From Sphingobacteriia bacterium (GTDB taxonomy: Bacteria > Bacteroidota > Bacteroidia > NS11-12g > UBA9320): a DNA stretch of 36,097 bases. The first letter of the stretch is position 1. Each line of letters begins with the position of its first letter. The DNA lies in assembly GCA_008080835.1 (NCBI GenBank), contig VMDK01000128.1, positions 1-36,097 on the forward strand, written 5' to 3'. The notes beneath the pieces are model-generated. The model was not told the DNA's origin, did no database searches, and was given only the letters and a program-made list of their open reading frames with translations. The position numbers and the translations under genes were made by a program. Shown here piece by piece: positions 23,327 through 32,016 of this stretch.

Positions 23327-24040
23327 TTACAGCACCTCTTTCAGTACTACATGTGACTTGATCTTACGTCCGTGAAATGCATGATAGTCAAAATAGCGGA
23401 TCAATTCCTCCAGGAGGGCCGTCCGTTGCTCTCTGGTTGGATTCACGTGGTGCCAATCCGACGCTTTGAGGAATTCGTAGCAAAGTGCGCTACTCTCCTG
23501 GTTGAAGGTTGGCCCATGACAATGTTCCAAAGCTGAAAAGCGCCCGTCATCGATCTGTAGGAGGAATCCGTCTTCAAAGTTTGAATCCGGATAACATCCG
23601 AGGTACCTGCTCAAACGGAGTAAGAATGCAATCGGGTAGTTGGCAAGTTTAGCGTGCTCCAGATCGAGCACTTGTACGTAGTGGAACAGGAATTCGAACA
23701 GATCGCTATTCGGTTCCTCACCGTGAATACAGGCATTCAGAATTTCAGTGGTGAACATCGCGATGCTATTCTTCACCACGTCAAAGTGCACCTCGTTCAG
23801 AATAGGAGTGCATTTCAGTTCGCGGATCCGATGTAGTTCCTGGTTTTCTTTGTGGTACACGACCATTTCGACCAGATTCAACGGCATTAGATGAGAAGGC
23901 CTGATGGCACCTTTCTGATTGCGAACTCCGTTGACCAAATAGGATTGCATCCCGAACACCTCGGTGTAAATGTGAACGATCACGCTGTTGTCGCGATAAT
24001 TCACCGATCTGAGAACGATACCTCTGGTCTTTTCGATCAT
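23327..24040 (-). CDS. recO: DNA repair protein RecO
   Basis: 237 residues from the ATG at 24040. A TTG three codons earlier lies inside the promoter box and is rejected. RecO anneals single strands and loads RecA with RecR in gap repair. The N-terminal OB fold is seen in KTRGIVLRSVNYRDNSVIVHIYTEVFG and QSYLVNGVRNQKGAIRPSHLMPLNLVEM. The helical C-terminal domain includes FLLRLSRYLGCYPD and SALEHCHG, where cysteines could form part of a zinc site. A TACTTTTG box ends exactly 6 nt before the ATG. Confidence 0.9.
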   Translation of the reverse strand: MIEKTRGIVLRSVNYRDNSVIVHIYTEVFGMQSYLVNGVRNQKGAIRPSHLMPLNLVEMVVYHKENQELHRIRELKCTPILNEVHFDVVKNSIAMFTTEILNACIHGEEPNSDLFEFLFHYVQVLDLEHAKLANYPIAFLLRLSRYLGCYPDSNFEDGFLLQIDDGRFSALEHCHGPTFNQESSALCYEFLKASDWHHVNPTREQRTALLEELIRYFDYHAFHGRKIKSHVVLKEVL

Positions 24041-24046
24041 GAAGAA

Positions 24047-24054
24047 CAAAAGTA
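24047..24054 (-). promoter_or_regulatory. -7 promoter box for recO, predicted leaderless start
   Basis: TACTTTTG on the minus strand, an exact TAnnTTTG match followed by 6 nt and then ATG. With the final G at -7, +1 falls on the A of ATG. A TTTG lies 15 nt upstream as a possible -33 element. Confidence 0.55.
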
Positions 24055-24119
24055 TTCACCGGACATATTCAAAAAACTAAATGAAGTGAAATTTAGAAAG
24101 AAGATCACCAATACGAAGA

Positions 24120-26372
24120 TCAGTTCACAATGAGAAGCTTGCCGACCTGGGCATCTTCATCTTCTTCATTGGCGGTGAAGATCAGGTAGATCCCTGTAGC
24201 AGGTCTGCGCCCATTAAAGCTCTTTCCATCCCATACAGCAGTTCCACCGTTGGCGATCATTTCATAAACGACGCGTCCTGCAACGTCTGTTATCTTAACA
24301 GTGGCATTTTGAGGTAAGCCCTGAATCGTGATCGGACCCGTGTATTTCGGTCGTACTGGATTCGGGAAAATGACCACATCACCGTGTACATCACTTCCTG
24401 CTGTGGCGTCATCGCGATAGGAGATGATCCCTTTATCGGTTCCGAAATAAACTTCTCCATTGACATCGTCGATACCCAGACATACCACCGTGTTACTCAG
24501 CAACGGAGAATTATCTGCGGTGAAATGTCGAACCACGGAAGATCCGTCTTCAGCGACCAGCCAGGCTCCTGTATTGGTAGCTATCCACTTTCTATTGGCG
24601 CCATCTACGGCAATATCATTGATCACCTCATTTCCGAGAAGCAACCCTACGTCTCTCCCATCATCGATGATGATCTGTTGCGCGTCAGCTATGTCTCCAC
24701 CCTCGAAAACCGCTCCCGGGTTGAAGAAGATCGCCAAGCCATCTTCCGTTCCGACCCAGATCTCTCCATCCTGATCTACAGCCAGTGCTCTGACTGAATT
24801 AGAGGGCAGGTCTCCGCTCCGGGCGTTGTTGTCGAGCAGCCTGATCTGTGCATCAGTGCTCCCTAATCCATTCTCTTCCTTGAATACACAAATTCCTACG
24901 TTGGACTCGTTCACCGCAGCGATCCACTTCTGTCCAAACTGATCCACGACCAATTCGCCTACTCCGTTAACGGGAATATCAAATTCGTACCACTCATTTG
25001 CCGGTGTGCGCACCTTGAGCGCTTTTTGCGACTCGTAATTGCTCATCCACAAATTGCTCTGATCGTCGAGTGCCAATCCTGTTACGCCCACGAAGGTGTT
25101 GTCCCTACTAAGAATGGTATTGGCATCATTGTAGACATCGACCAGGGCTCCATTCTTCATATGAAGTACCCCTTCCCCCATCGTGCCCAGAAATACATCG
25201 TTATTCGGAGTGATGGCAACTGCTACGAAGTCGTACATTTTATCGACCTTATCGTTGCTGAGCCTGTTGGTCCAAGTCTGACCATCGTACCAATAGTACC
25301 CCAGGTTATTGAAGGTCGGTTGCCAGGATCCGGTCGGTGTACCACCCGCGACCCAGATCTGCACCCCGTTGGAAGCCATGGCAAAGGATGTAGGTCCAAA
25401 AGGTCCATTTGGGGTTAGGAAGCTATAGTTGTTGGACTCGTCAATTCGCATGAGACCCGTGAATCGTCCACCTGTCCAGACTGAACCTCCATCATCGATC
25501 AAAGCGAAGTTGATGATGTTCTCGGGAATGACACGTCGGCTGAGATCTGACTTCACCACGGTGATCTTCCCGTATTGTGCGATCACGAGCTTATCGTGGT
25601 TCACATCCAAACTCACGGTCACCTCTTTACCCGGACCATCGAAATAGCGCCATTGTGTTCCGTCGTATACTTCCAGCACACTGTCGATCACGGCGTAAAG
25701 CTCATTCTGAAATACTCGTAAGTGATCGGAATACGTCGACGTTCGTACAAAAGACCACTTGCTGAAATCCTGCCATGTCTGCTGGTCATCCATGTGTGCG
25801 CGCATCAAACCAAAATCGGTTGCGGCGTAGATATGATCTCCATGAAATGCCACGGAGCGAATGTTTATACGGGTGGCTCCCGGTCCAATATTCAAGTAGT
25901 TGTCGCGGATCTCATTGCGCTCCAGATCAATCACTACAATGCCAAAACTACAGGACAAGTAGGCAAGGCTCCCTTCGAAATGGATGTCGTTGATCTTCTT
26001 GATCCCGAGAATGGATTCGCGCTTGATGGCCGAAATATTGACGATCACACCATCGCTTTTCAGGATGTCGATGTTCGTGCTTTCATAGGCTACGAACAGA
26101 AGGTCGAGATCCTTGTGATAAGCTACTTTACTGACTTCCACATCCGAGAAGCCGTTGACCTTAGAGAAGATCTCGATCTCACCGGAGGTCTTGTGGAAGG
26201 AATAAAAACCCCGCTCTGCTCCGATGTATAATCGCTCCGGACTTTCTGTAATCGAGAATACAGCGTTATACGGTAGATGTATGCGCCAACCGAACATTGG
26301 GATGTTCTCTCTCTGTGCCAACATGACCAGAGGAAGGATCAGAAGCATGAATGAAACGAAGAGCTTGCGCAT
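24120..26372 (-). CDS. porZ: PorZ-like T9SS protein (beta-propellers plus C-terminal sorting domain)
   Basis: 750 residues from the ATG at 26372, which gives a normal signal peptide (MRKLFVSFMLLILPLVMLAQ). Longer in-frame starts run through the promoter. After WRIHLPYNAVFSI come repeated propeller blades (LYIGAERGFYSF, NGFSDVEVSKVAY, NIDILKSDGVIVNIS, IYAATDFGLMRA, GEIWVGTEDGLAI, NRKWIATNTGAWLV, GEVYFGTDKGI) and a C-terminal T9SS-type domain (VVIFPNPVRPKYTG, TDVAGRVVYEM, ATGIYLIF). PorZ is part of the surface attachment complex that links T9SS cargo to anionic LPS in Porphyromonas. The NIDIL...I and YLSCSFGIVVIDL patterns match what I recall of PorZ. Confidence 0.8.
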   Translation of the reverse strand: MRKLFVSFMLLILPLVMLAQRENIPMFGWRIHLPYNAVFSITESPERLYIGAERGFYSFHKTSGEIEIFSKVNGFSDVEVSKVAYHKDLDLLFVAYESTNIDILKSDGVIVNISAIKRESILGIKKINDIHFEGSLAYLSCSFGIVVIDLERNEIRDNYLNIGPGATRINIRSVAFHGDHIYAATDFGLMRAHMDDQQTWQDFSKWSFVRTSTYSDHLRVFQNELYAVIDSVLEVYDGTQWRYFDGPGKEVTVSLDVNHDKLVIAQYGKITVVKSDLSRRVIPENIINFALIDDGGSVWTGGRFTGLMRIDESNNYSFLTPNGPFGPTSFAMASNGVQIWVAGGTPTGSWQPTFNNLGYYWYDGQTWTNRLSNDKVDKMYDFVAVAITPNNDVFLGTMGEGVLHMKNGALVDVYNDANTILSRDNTFVGVTGLALDDQSNLWMSNYESQKALKVRTPANEWYEFDIPVNGVGELVVDQFGQKWIAAVNESNVGICVFKEENGLGSTDAQIRLLDNNARSGDLPSNSVRALAVDQDGEIWVGTEDGLAIFFNPGAVFEGGDIADAQQIIIDDGRDVGLLLGNEVINDIAVDGANRKWIATNTGAWLVAEDGSSVVRHFTADNSPLLSNTVVCLGIDDVNGEVYFGTDKGIISYRDDATAGSDVHGDVVIFPNPVRPKYTGPITIQGLPQNATVKITDVAGRVVYEMIANGGTAVWDGKSFNGRRPATGIYLIFTANEEDEDAQVGKLLIVN

Positions 26373-26378
26373 GATGTG

Positions 26379-26386
26379 CAAATCTA
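26379..26386 (-). promoter_or_regulatory. -7 promoter box for porZ, predicted leaderless start
   Basis: TAGATTTG on the minus strand, an exact TAnnTTTG match followed by CACATC (6 nt) and ATG. +1 would fall on the A of ATG. TTCG lies 16 nt upstream as a degenerate -33 element. Confidence 0.55.
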
Positions 26387-26720
26387 ACGCATAAGGGTTG
26401 TGCGAATTGTTTTGAAGAGGTAAAATGAGCCGATCAATTCTGAACCACAAAGACACAAAGTGTACAAAGACCGACCAACCACCGGGCGTAGTCTTTAACA
26501 AGCGTTCACCCACCTTTGGTGGGAAAGAATTGAGCGCAGACTGCGCCCTTTTTATGAAGACTGGTCCGTAGTCCCCATTCGCTGCGCTCCCGCCAGAGGG
26601 GGGTAAACATATTCAAGAATACGGACAGTGTAGGGTGTGAGGAACAGTGCGGGTGAACAGTGAAAGTAACAAGGTTTAAGACCTACTCCCTATCTCCTTT
26701 CTCCTATTTCCTTTTTACTC
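26387..26720. other. Gene-free stretch between porZ and ppk2
   Basis: About 330 bp with no supported gene. It holds an ACAAAG-rich tract (about 26443-26470, CACAAAGACACAAAG), a 6-bp hairpin CCCACC-TTT-GGTGGG (26509-26523), a short GCGCA/TGCGC stem followed by CTTTTT (about 26534-26553), and a pyrimidine-rich end (26690-26730). The start of the porZ transcription unit is at its left edge. No terminator for ppk2 is evident. Confidence 0.5.
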
Positions 26721-27593
26721 TCAACTCAAACCTCGGTGGAATCTTTGGACGATATCCGGATCGGGAAAATGTTCGATCGCATGCTCACCGTCGTCGTAGG
26801 GTATGGTTTTCAAAACATAGCGGATCGCTGCAAGTCGCGCTTTTTTCTTGCTGTCGGCCTGCACAATGATCCAAGGACAATAGCTCGTATGTGTTCGGAT
26901 GAACATCTGCTCCTTGAAGTGGGTGTACTTATCCCACAGCTCTTGCGCTTTCTCGTCTACGGGGCTCACTTTCCATTGTTTCAATGGATCTGATTTACGC
27001 TTTTCGAATCGCTTCTGCTGCTCCTCTTTGCTGATGGAGAACCAGAATTTAATCAGGATGATCCCGCTCTCGAAGAGCATGTGTTCAAACTCAGGCACCT
27101 GCCTCATGAAGCGCTCATATTGGTTGTCGTCACAGAAGCCCATGACAGGCTCCACTACGGCGCGGTTGTACCAGGAACGGTCGAAAAATACGATCTCCCC
27201 TTCGTTGGGAAGCTGATTGATATATCGCTGCAAGTACCACTGACCCCGCTCAACGTCTGTAGGTTTAGGAAGGGCAACCAAACGCATATGTCGTGGGTTG
27301 AGATGCTCCGTGAACCGATGTATGGTCCCTCCTTTTCCGGCCGCATCCCGACCTTCAAAGATGATCGCGACCCGTTTATTTTGCTCTCTGACCCAGTTTT
27401 GCAATTTGATCAACTCCACCTGCAGTTCACGGAGATCGAGTTCATATCGCAAGGTGCGATAGATCTTGGTGGCCTTTGGGGTTTCCTGCTCTAGAAGTTT
27501 AAGTAACTCACTCTTGGATTGAAGTTTGGCAACATCCGATAAGCGTAAATATGCGTGCTTGTCGTCCGTGCCTTTTGATTCATTCTTAGACAT
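26721..27593 (-). CDS. ppk2: Polyphosphate kinase 2 (PPK2)
   Basis: 290 residues from the ATG at 27593. A TTG three codons upstream lies in the promoter box. PPK2 uses polyphosphate to phosphorylate nucleotides, or runs in reverse. Walker A is GRDAAGKGG at 81-89, followed by RFTEHLNPRHMRLVALPKP. Walker B is FFDRSWYNR at 136-144. The lid region KRFEKRKSDPLKQWK and the conserved SYCPWIIV follow. One domain and this length fit class I PPK2, which mainly acts on nucleoside diphosphates. The gene is divergent from the lipid kinase at 27642, only 48 bp apart. Confidence 0.92.
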   Translation of the reverse strand: MSKNESKGTDDKHAYLRLSDVAKLQSKSELLKLLEQETPKATKIYRTLRYELDLRELQVELIKLQNWVREQNKRVAIIFEGRDAAGKGGTIHRFTEHLNPRHMRLVALPKPTDVERGQWYLQRYINQLPNEGEIVFFDRSWYNRAVVEPVMGFCDDNQYERFMRQVPEFEHMLFESGIILIKFWFSISKEEQQKRFEKRKSDPLKQWKVSPVDEKAQELWDKYTHFKEQMFIRTHTSYCPWIIVQADSKKKARLAAIRYVLKTIPYDDGEHAIEHFPDPDIVQRFHRGLS

Positions 27594-27599
27594 ATGTTC

Positions 27600-27607
27600 C
27601 AAAAATA
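27600..27607 (-). promoter_or_regulatory. -7 promoter box for ppk2, predicted leaderless start
   Basis: TATTTTTG on the minus strand, an exact TAnnTTTG match followed by GAACAT (6 nt) and ATG. +1 would fall on the A of ATG. The -33 region has TTC and not TTG. Confidence 0.5.
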
Positions 27608-27641
27608 TTCATTCTTGCTTCACCGTGAATGTTGAATTAAT

Positions 27642-28559
27642 ATGTTCTTTGTCAGAACACCGACTGAGATGACACCGAAGCGACTAACAGAATTCAAGAG
27701 CAAACTCGTTATCTGCAATCCTGTTGCAGGGGGAGGAAATTCAAAACGAGCTTACGATCGTTTCATGAGCCACCATCATCTTCGAGCAGACTCATTCAAG
27801 ACCTATTTTACAAAGGGTCCGAATGATCGGCAAAACATCATGGCAGCTGTAGATTCTTTTCAACCGGAACTGTTGATCATCATTGGCGGTGATGGCACCG
27901 TACATCAGGTATTAAACTCGATCCGCAGCGTGGACATCCCGGTGATGTTGTTGCCGGCAGGTAGTGGGAACGATCTTCATTTTCTATGTAGTGACCGCGA
28001 TCTCAGCCAGACCATCGAAGCACATGAATACACGCGTGTAGAAAGCGACATCTGGGATTGCAATGGTCACCTTTTTCACAATGGAGTTGGCATAGGCTTC
28101 GATGGCAGTATTGCGGGCTGGACCCAAGGTGCTGAACTCACATGGCTCAATCCGCAGTGGAAATACTGGATCGCCATTTTGCGAAACCTGCTGTTTTACA
28201 AAAGCAAAAGGTGTGAGGTAAAATCAGAGCAGGTTCAATACGAGGGCTCCTCATTCATGATCTCCATAGCCAACGGAACGCGTTACGGTGGTGGCTTTGA
28301 GGTGGCACCGGGAGCTCAGCGCGACGATGAATTACTCGATGTGGTTCTGATCGGGCACGTACCCGTTTGGAAGCGATTCTTTTACATTCCGAAAGTTCAA
28401 AAGGGTCGACACCTTAGCAGCGGATTCGTTCAGCATTTCCGCACAAATGAGTTGGATGTCACGTATAAAAAGAAAGTGTTCGCCCATCTTGACGGTGAAG
28501 TCATAGAAGCCGAACACTTTCGATGTGAATATTTCGGTAAACTGAGCGTTTACGTCTGA
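27642..28559 (+). CDS. Diacylglycerol kinase family lipid kinase (YegS/DgkB-like)
   Basis: 305 residues if started at ATG 27642. An ATG at 27669 (MTPKRL) is equally possible. The catalytic domain shows VICNPVAGGGNSKRAYDRF, the nucleotide-binding IIIGGDGTVHQVLN and LLPAGSGNDLHFL. The second domain contains NGVGIGFDG, ISIANGTRYGGGFEVAPGAQRDDELLDVVLIG and FAHLDGEVIEAEHF. The family phosphorylates diacylglycerol, other lipids or sphingoid bases at the membrane, and the substrate cannot be read from the sequence. It converges on the DUF1501 gene 6 nt away. Confidence 0.85.
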   Translation: MFFVRTPTEMTPKRLTEFKSKLVICNPVAGGGNSKRAYDRFMSHHHLRADSFKTYFTKGPNDRQNIMAAVDSFQPELLIIIGGDGTVHQVLNSIRSVDIPVMLLPAGSGNDLHFLCSDRDLSQTIEAHEYTRVESDIWDCNGHLFHNGVGIGFDGSIAGWTQGAELTWLNPQWKYWIAILRNLLFYKSKRCEVKSEQVQYEGSSFMISIANGTRYGGGFEVAPGAQRDDELLDVVLIGHVPVWKRFFYIPKVQKGRHLSSGFVQHFRTNELDVTYKKKVFAHLDGEVIEAEHFRCEYFGKLSVYV

Positions 28560-28565
28560 AGGCAA

Positions 28566-30161
28566 TTATCTCACTTTCAGCAAAGCCTTCGTCTGTTGGA
28601 AATTGCCGCGTTGGTACATGCAGTAATAAGTTCCTGCGGTGAGATCCGATGCATCCAGTCGGACTGTGTGTTCCCCTGAAGGATAAACCCCATCAGCAAG
28701 CGTACGGATATATCGACCTTGAACATCCAGCAACTCCACGATCACATGATCCCCTTCTGAAGCGAATTTGATCGTAGTGGAATGTGTGAATGGGTTCGGA
28801 TAGTTCATAACCCATGCGTTTCCGCTTCTGCGTTGTCTTTCGCGTTGTGCAGATGTTACACTACATGCATCGTTCAAGATGGACAAGCGATCGAAATCAT
28901 CGAGCATCACAGTCTGAACATCGTTCTTAGGTAAACAGAACCAATCCTCGAGGATAGTGCTGTATACCTGACGGAAGTCGTACTGCATTTCAAGGTTATC
29001 CCCTACTGTGACATCGCTTCCGATCTGCGGATTGGAACCTGTGATACCACCTTTGGCATGCTTGCCAAAGACAAACATCGGAGCAGCAGTACCGTGGTCA
29101 GTTCCGTACGAGAAGTTTGCCGAGATTCTTCGCCCGAATTCGGAGAAGGTCATTCCCAGAACGCGATCATCTAGACCAAGCAACTCGAGGTCGTCCTGGA
29201 ATGCAGTGATCGCCTCGCTCACTTGACCCAGCAGATTTGCATGTGATCCGGTCTCATTACCTCCTGTAGTATCAACCTGAGAAGCGTGCGTGTCAAATCC
29301 TCCAAGCGAAACCACGTAAACGCGTGTTTTCAAACCACCGGAGATAAGTTGCGCTACGATCTTGAGTTGGTCGGCCAGACGATTCTGATTGGCATCGGGG
29401 TATTTGTCCGACTTATTCGATCCTTTCTCCGCCGCAGCTTTTACGGCTTGTCCGTATTCATTGGACTGATGTGCTACGCGTCGGATATATTCCAATTCGT
29501 ATCCCGCCTTGGTATTCGGTGCATCCGGATATTCTCCGGAGAGGAGTTGGTAATAGGTTGTCGGGTCGCTGATCGCCATACCCATATTCGCTGAGATCCC
29601 CTGACAAACAGGAGCTACGACGGAGCCTACTTGAAGGGCCAATGGATCAGGCATGGCTGCGTTCGGAAATCCATCCGGGAAGTTTGGCCATTCTTGCGAA
29701 AGGTAACGACCAACCCAACCGCTCGTGAGTGTTTCGTCGCTATCAGACCCGGTCATCCAGATATCGGTCGATCGGAAATGCGAGAAGTTCGGGTCAGGAT
29801 ATCCTACCCCCTGAATGATGCCCAGCTTCTCCTCATTGAACAGGTCTCGCATACCACTCATGGCGGGATGCAATCCCGTTCCCTGCACATCGTCGAGGAT
29901 GAGCACCTTTGTCTGCGGGATCATCACCTGCGACCGAACTTTGGAAAGGTTGCTGTATTGATCTACAGGGATCACTGTATTGAGTCCGTCATTCCCTCCG
30001 TTGAGTTGAATGAGAACCAGAACGTGATCGGTATCCACAAATGCACCCTGAAGGGCATTCATGATGGAAGGATTGCCAAGCGTCTTGATCGGCATTCCAT
30101 TCAGCGCGATAGGGAGCATTGCAAATGGAGCACTGCTTCGTATGAAATCTCTTCTTTTCAT
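28566..30161 (-). CDS. DUF1501 protein with Tat-like signal and T9SS sorting domain
   Basis: 531 residues. The N-terminus MKRRDFIRSSAPFAMLPIAL matches the twin-arginine pattern (RRDFI). The DUF1501 body, of the alkaline-phosphatase/sulfatase-like fold, shows LVLIQLNGGNDGLNTVIP, LHPAMSGMRDLFNEEKLGIIQGVGYPDPNFSHF, STDIWMTG, VVSLGGFDTHASQ, MTFSEFGRR and TDHGTAAPMFVFG. The last ~85 residues form a T9SS type A domain with NYPNPFTHSTTIKF and DVQGRYIRTL. It lies 19 nt downstream of a DUF1800 gene, the partner usual for this family. No activity is established for the pair. Confidence 0.88.
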   Translation of the reverse strand: MKRRDFIRSSAPFAMLPIALNGMPIKTLGNPSIMNALQGAFVDTDHVLVLIQLNGGNDGLNTVIPVDQYSNLSKVRSQVMIPQTKVLILDDVQGTGLHPAMSGMRDLFNEEKLGIIQGVGYPDPNFSHFRSTDIWMTGSDSDETLTSGWVGRYLSQEWPNFPDGFPNAAMPDPLALQVGSVVAPVCQGISANMGMAISDPTTYYQLLSGEYPDAPNTKAGYELEYIRRVAHQSNEYGQAVKAAAEKGSNKSDKYPDANQNRLADQLKIVAQLISGGLKTRVYVVSLGGFDTHASQVDTTGGNETGSHANLLGQVSEAITAFQDDLELLGLDDRVLGMTFSEFGRRISANFSYGTDHGTAAPMFVFGKHAKGGITGSNPQIGSDVTVGDNLEMQYDFRQVYSTILEDWFCLPKNDVQTVMLDDFDRLSILNDACSVTSAQRERQRRSGNAWVMNYPNPFTHSTTIKFASEGDHVIVELLDVQGRYIRTLADGVYPSGEHTVRLDASDLTAGTYYCMYQRGNFQQTKALLKVR

Positions 30162-30180
30162 GTTCTATTCTTTTGGAGGA

Positions 30181-31791
30181 TTAGGATAACTGGAACTCTG
30201 CGAGGTTCATCAAATACTTGAGCAACTGTCGCAGACGAATGAGCAGGATATTTCTCTTGATCGTGTCGTCGGGATCATTCTTGTGATCGTTCCAGGCGTC
30301 CGTCCAATAGCTATCGTTGGTCTGCCCGGCAAGCAAGATGCTCTTCATGTATTCCTTCTGGTCGGGATGGGCATCCAGCGTGTGCAGGTATGCGACCATA
30401 TCGTCAATGAGCGCATTGGGATCTTCCGGTTTGGAAAAAGTCCCTGCGAAAGCGATCGGATCTATCTGCATACTATGTCCTCCTCGCGAAACTCCGGCTG
30501 CAATAAGGACATCTGTGATCTGATTTCTCTTCGGTAAAGTATCCGTATTGATCCAAATTTCGTGGAACTGCGGCACCTGATAATAAGCAGGCCATCCGGC
30601 AACACTCGGCGGATCACCAAGATCTTGTTGTTGTATGAAGGCCACTTGCCAAAGGATGTTCCAGAAGTAATATTGGTTCGCTACATCTGAACTATCGGGC
30701 AGATCCAGGTCGTATTGGCGTGCGAGACCCACCGAATAATCGAGCGGGCTCTTGATCAAACAACCGTAGTTGATGGAATCGAAGAAATGCTCGCTGGTAA
30801 AGAACGCCTTGAGCAATGGTTTGACCTCATAGTTATTGTCGATGAAAGTCTGCGCCAATGGTTTAATAACATTCTCCTCAGCCGCTTCATCGATGTCGTA
30901 ATACACAAACCAACGATAGAGCTTTCGTACGATGTGTCGAGCCACCTCATCCACATCGAAGATCATGTCAAGCAACGCATCGAGTTCTTTATCGCCCGCA
31001 TCCGTGCCGGATTGCCCGGTGATGGTAGTGTTATTAAAAAAGGCCGAAAAGGTCTTGTCATTCGTATCGTGTTGTCGCGCATCGAAATAGGTCACATTTG
31101 TAGCGCGATTGATCCTCCATCCGGTCAATACCCTTGCAGCTGCCCTCACATCATCCTCGGTGTATTGGCTGTCGGGTCCTTTCCCCAGCGTAAAGAGCTC
31201 CTGCAGCTCCCGGGCATAATTCTCATCCGGAGCCTGAGCGGTATTCTTGTTGCCGTTCAGATAGATCAGCATAGCCGGATCGATCGTGACCGCCCTGACC
31301 AAAGATCTAAAATTACCCAGTGCGCCTGAACGCAGCATCTTGCTGTGATTGTACGCGTGGATCGGGTCGCGGTATACGTTCGTTTCCGTGGCAAAATGAT
31401 TGTGCCAGAACAAAGTGAGCTTTTCCAGGATATTGCGATCCTGATCAACCATCAGACCCACCCACCAAGATTTCCACGAATTCCTTCGGGCTCCCGTAAG
31501 TGCCGGGTTAGACGGACCATTCACCCAGGTTTCCCCGAGCGGGATGTCCGGGTCGGTGACCCTGGGAGTATTGTAATTATTCACCGGTGGATCCGGAGGT
31601 GTTGACGTAACGGTCAACAACTCGTCCACGGCTTGGTCCATGGTCTTGGTAAGAAAGTAATCGATGTCCGACTTTTTAGCAGAGAACATCGTACGGCGTA
31701 GCAAATGCCTTACCTGAGCCTCTCCCCAGGTTCCGGTGTATTTGCTCGCTCCTGAAAGTGTTCGAGCCGTTTTAGTGGTTGCGGTTATCAT
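30181..31791 (-). CDS. DUF1800 protein without a signal sequence
   Basis: 536 residues. DUF1800 features are plain: AQVRHLLRRTMFSAKKSDIDYFL at the start, FWHNHFATETNV, HSKMLRSGALGNFRSLVRAVTIDPAMLIYLNGNKN, NYARELQELFTLG, YTEDDVRAAARVLTGWRI, IVRKLYRWFVYY and LKAFFTSEHFF. DUF1800 genes typically precede DUF1501 genes as here. No signal peptide is present: the N-terminus is polar, and the frame upstream closes at a TAA with no start codon between. The protein is therefore cytoplasmic, or carried out with its partner. Confidence 0.88.
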   Translation of the reverse strand: MITATTKTARTLSGASKYTGTWGEAQVRHLLRRTMFSAKKSDIDYFLTKTMDQAVDELLTVTSTPPDPPVNNYNTPRVTDPDIPLGETWVNGPSNPALTGARRNSWKSWWVGLMVDQDRNILEKLTLFWHNHFATETNVYRDPIHAYNHSKMLRSGALGNFRSLVRAVTIDPAMLIYLNGNKNTAQAPDENYARELQELFTLGKGPDSQYTEDDVRAAARVLTGWRINRATNVTYFDARQHDTNDKTFSAFFNNTTITGQSGTDAGDKELDALLDMIFDVDEVARHIVRKLYRWFVYYDIDEAAEENVIKPLAQTFIDNNYEVKPLLKAFFTSEHFFDSINYGCLIKSPLDYSVGLARQYDLDLPDSSDVANQYYFWNILWQVAFIQQQDLGDPPSVAGWPAYYQVPQFHEIWINTDTLPKRNQITDVLIAAGVSRGGHSMQIDPIAFAGTFSKPEDPNALIDDMVAYLHTLDAHPDQKEYMKSILLAGQTNDSYWTDAWNDHKNDPDDTIKRNILLIRLRQLLKYLMNLAEFQLS

Positions 31792-31840
31792 AAGCCATGT
31801 TCGTTTGCGGTTTTGCGATGCTTTTTTGTTTTAGTCTCAG

Positions 31841-31886
31841 GAACATTTCAAGAGTTGCATCAGACAGTAAAAATACTGAAATGTTC
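31841..31886. promoter_or_regulatory. 10-bp inverted repeat upstream of DUF1800-DUF1501
   Basis: GAACATTTCA (31841-31850) and TGAAATGTTC (31877-31886) are exact complements separated by 26 bp, 50-95 bp before the DUF1800 start. It could be an operator. No consensus -7 box is seen nearby. Confidence 0.35.
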
Positions 31887-31929
31887 AATTCCATGTATGC
31901 AAGCATTTCTACTACTGATGTAAAATTAA

Positions 31930-31956
31930 AAAGGGAGTTCCGACGGAACTCCCTTT
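31930..31956 (-). terminator. Rho-independent terminator of the outer-membrane barrel gene
   Basis: A perfect 12-bp stem AAAGGGAGTTCC/GGAACTCCCTTT with a 3-nt loop. On the minus strand the stem runs into TTTTTAATTTTA. It lies 60 nt after the stop of the gene at 32017 and ends that transcript before the DUF1800 promoter region. Confidence 0.85.
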
Positions 31957-32016
31957 AAATCGATCTGAAAAATTGGATCAGTACTTTTGTTGATCCTGAA
32001 TATTATTTCCTTGGAC

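Noticed and set aside
26509-26523. CCCACC/GGTGGG hairpin as a terminator
   Set aside because: No T run follows on either strand, and no gene ends close by in the right direction.
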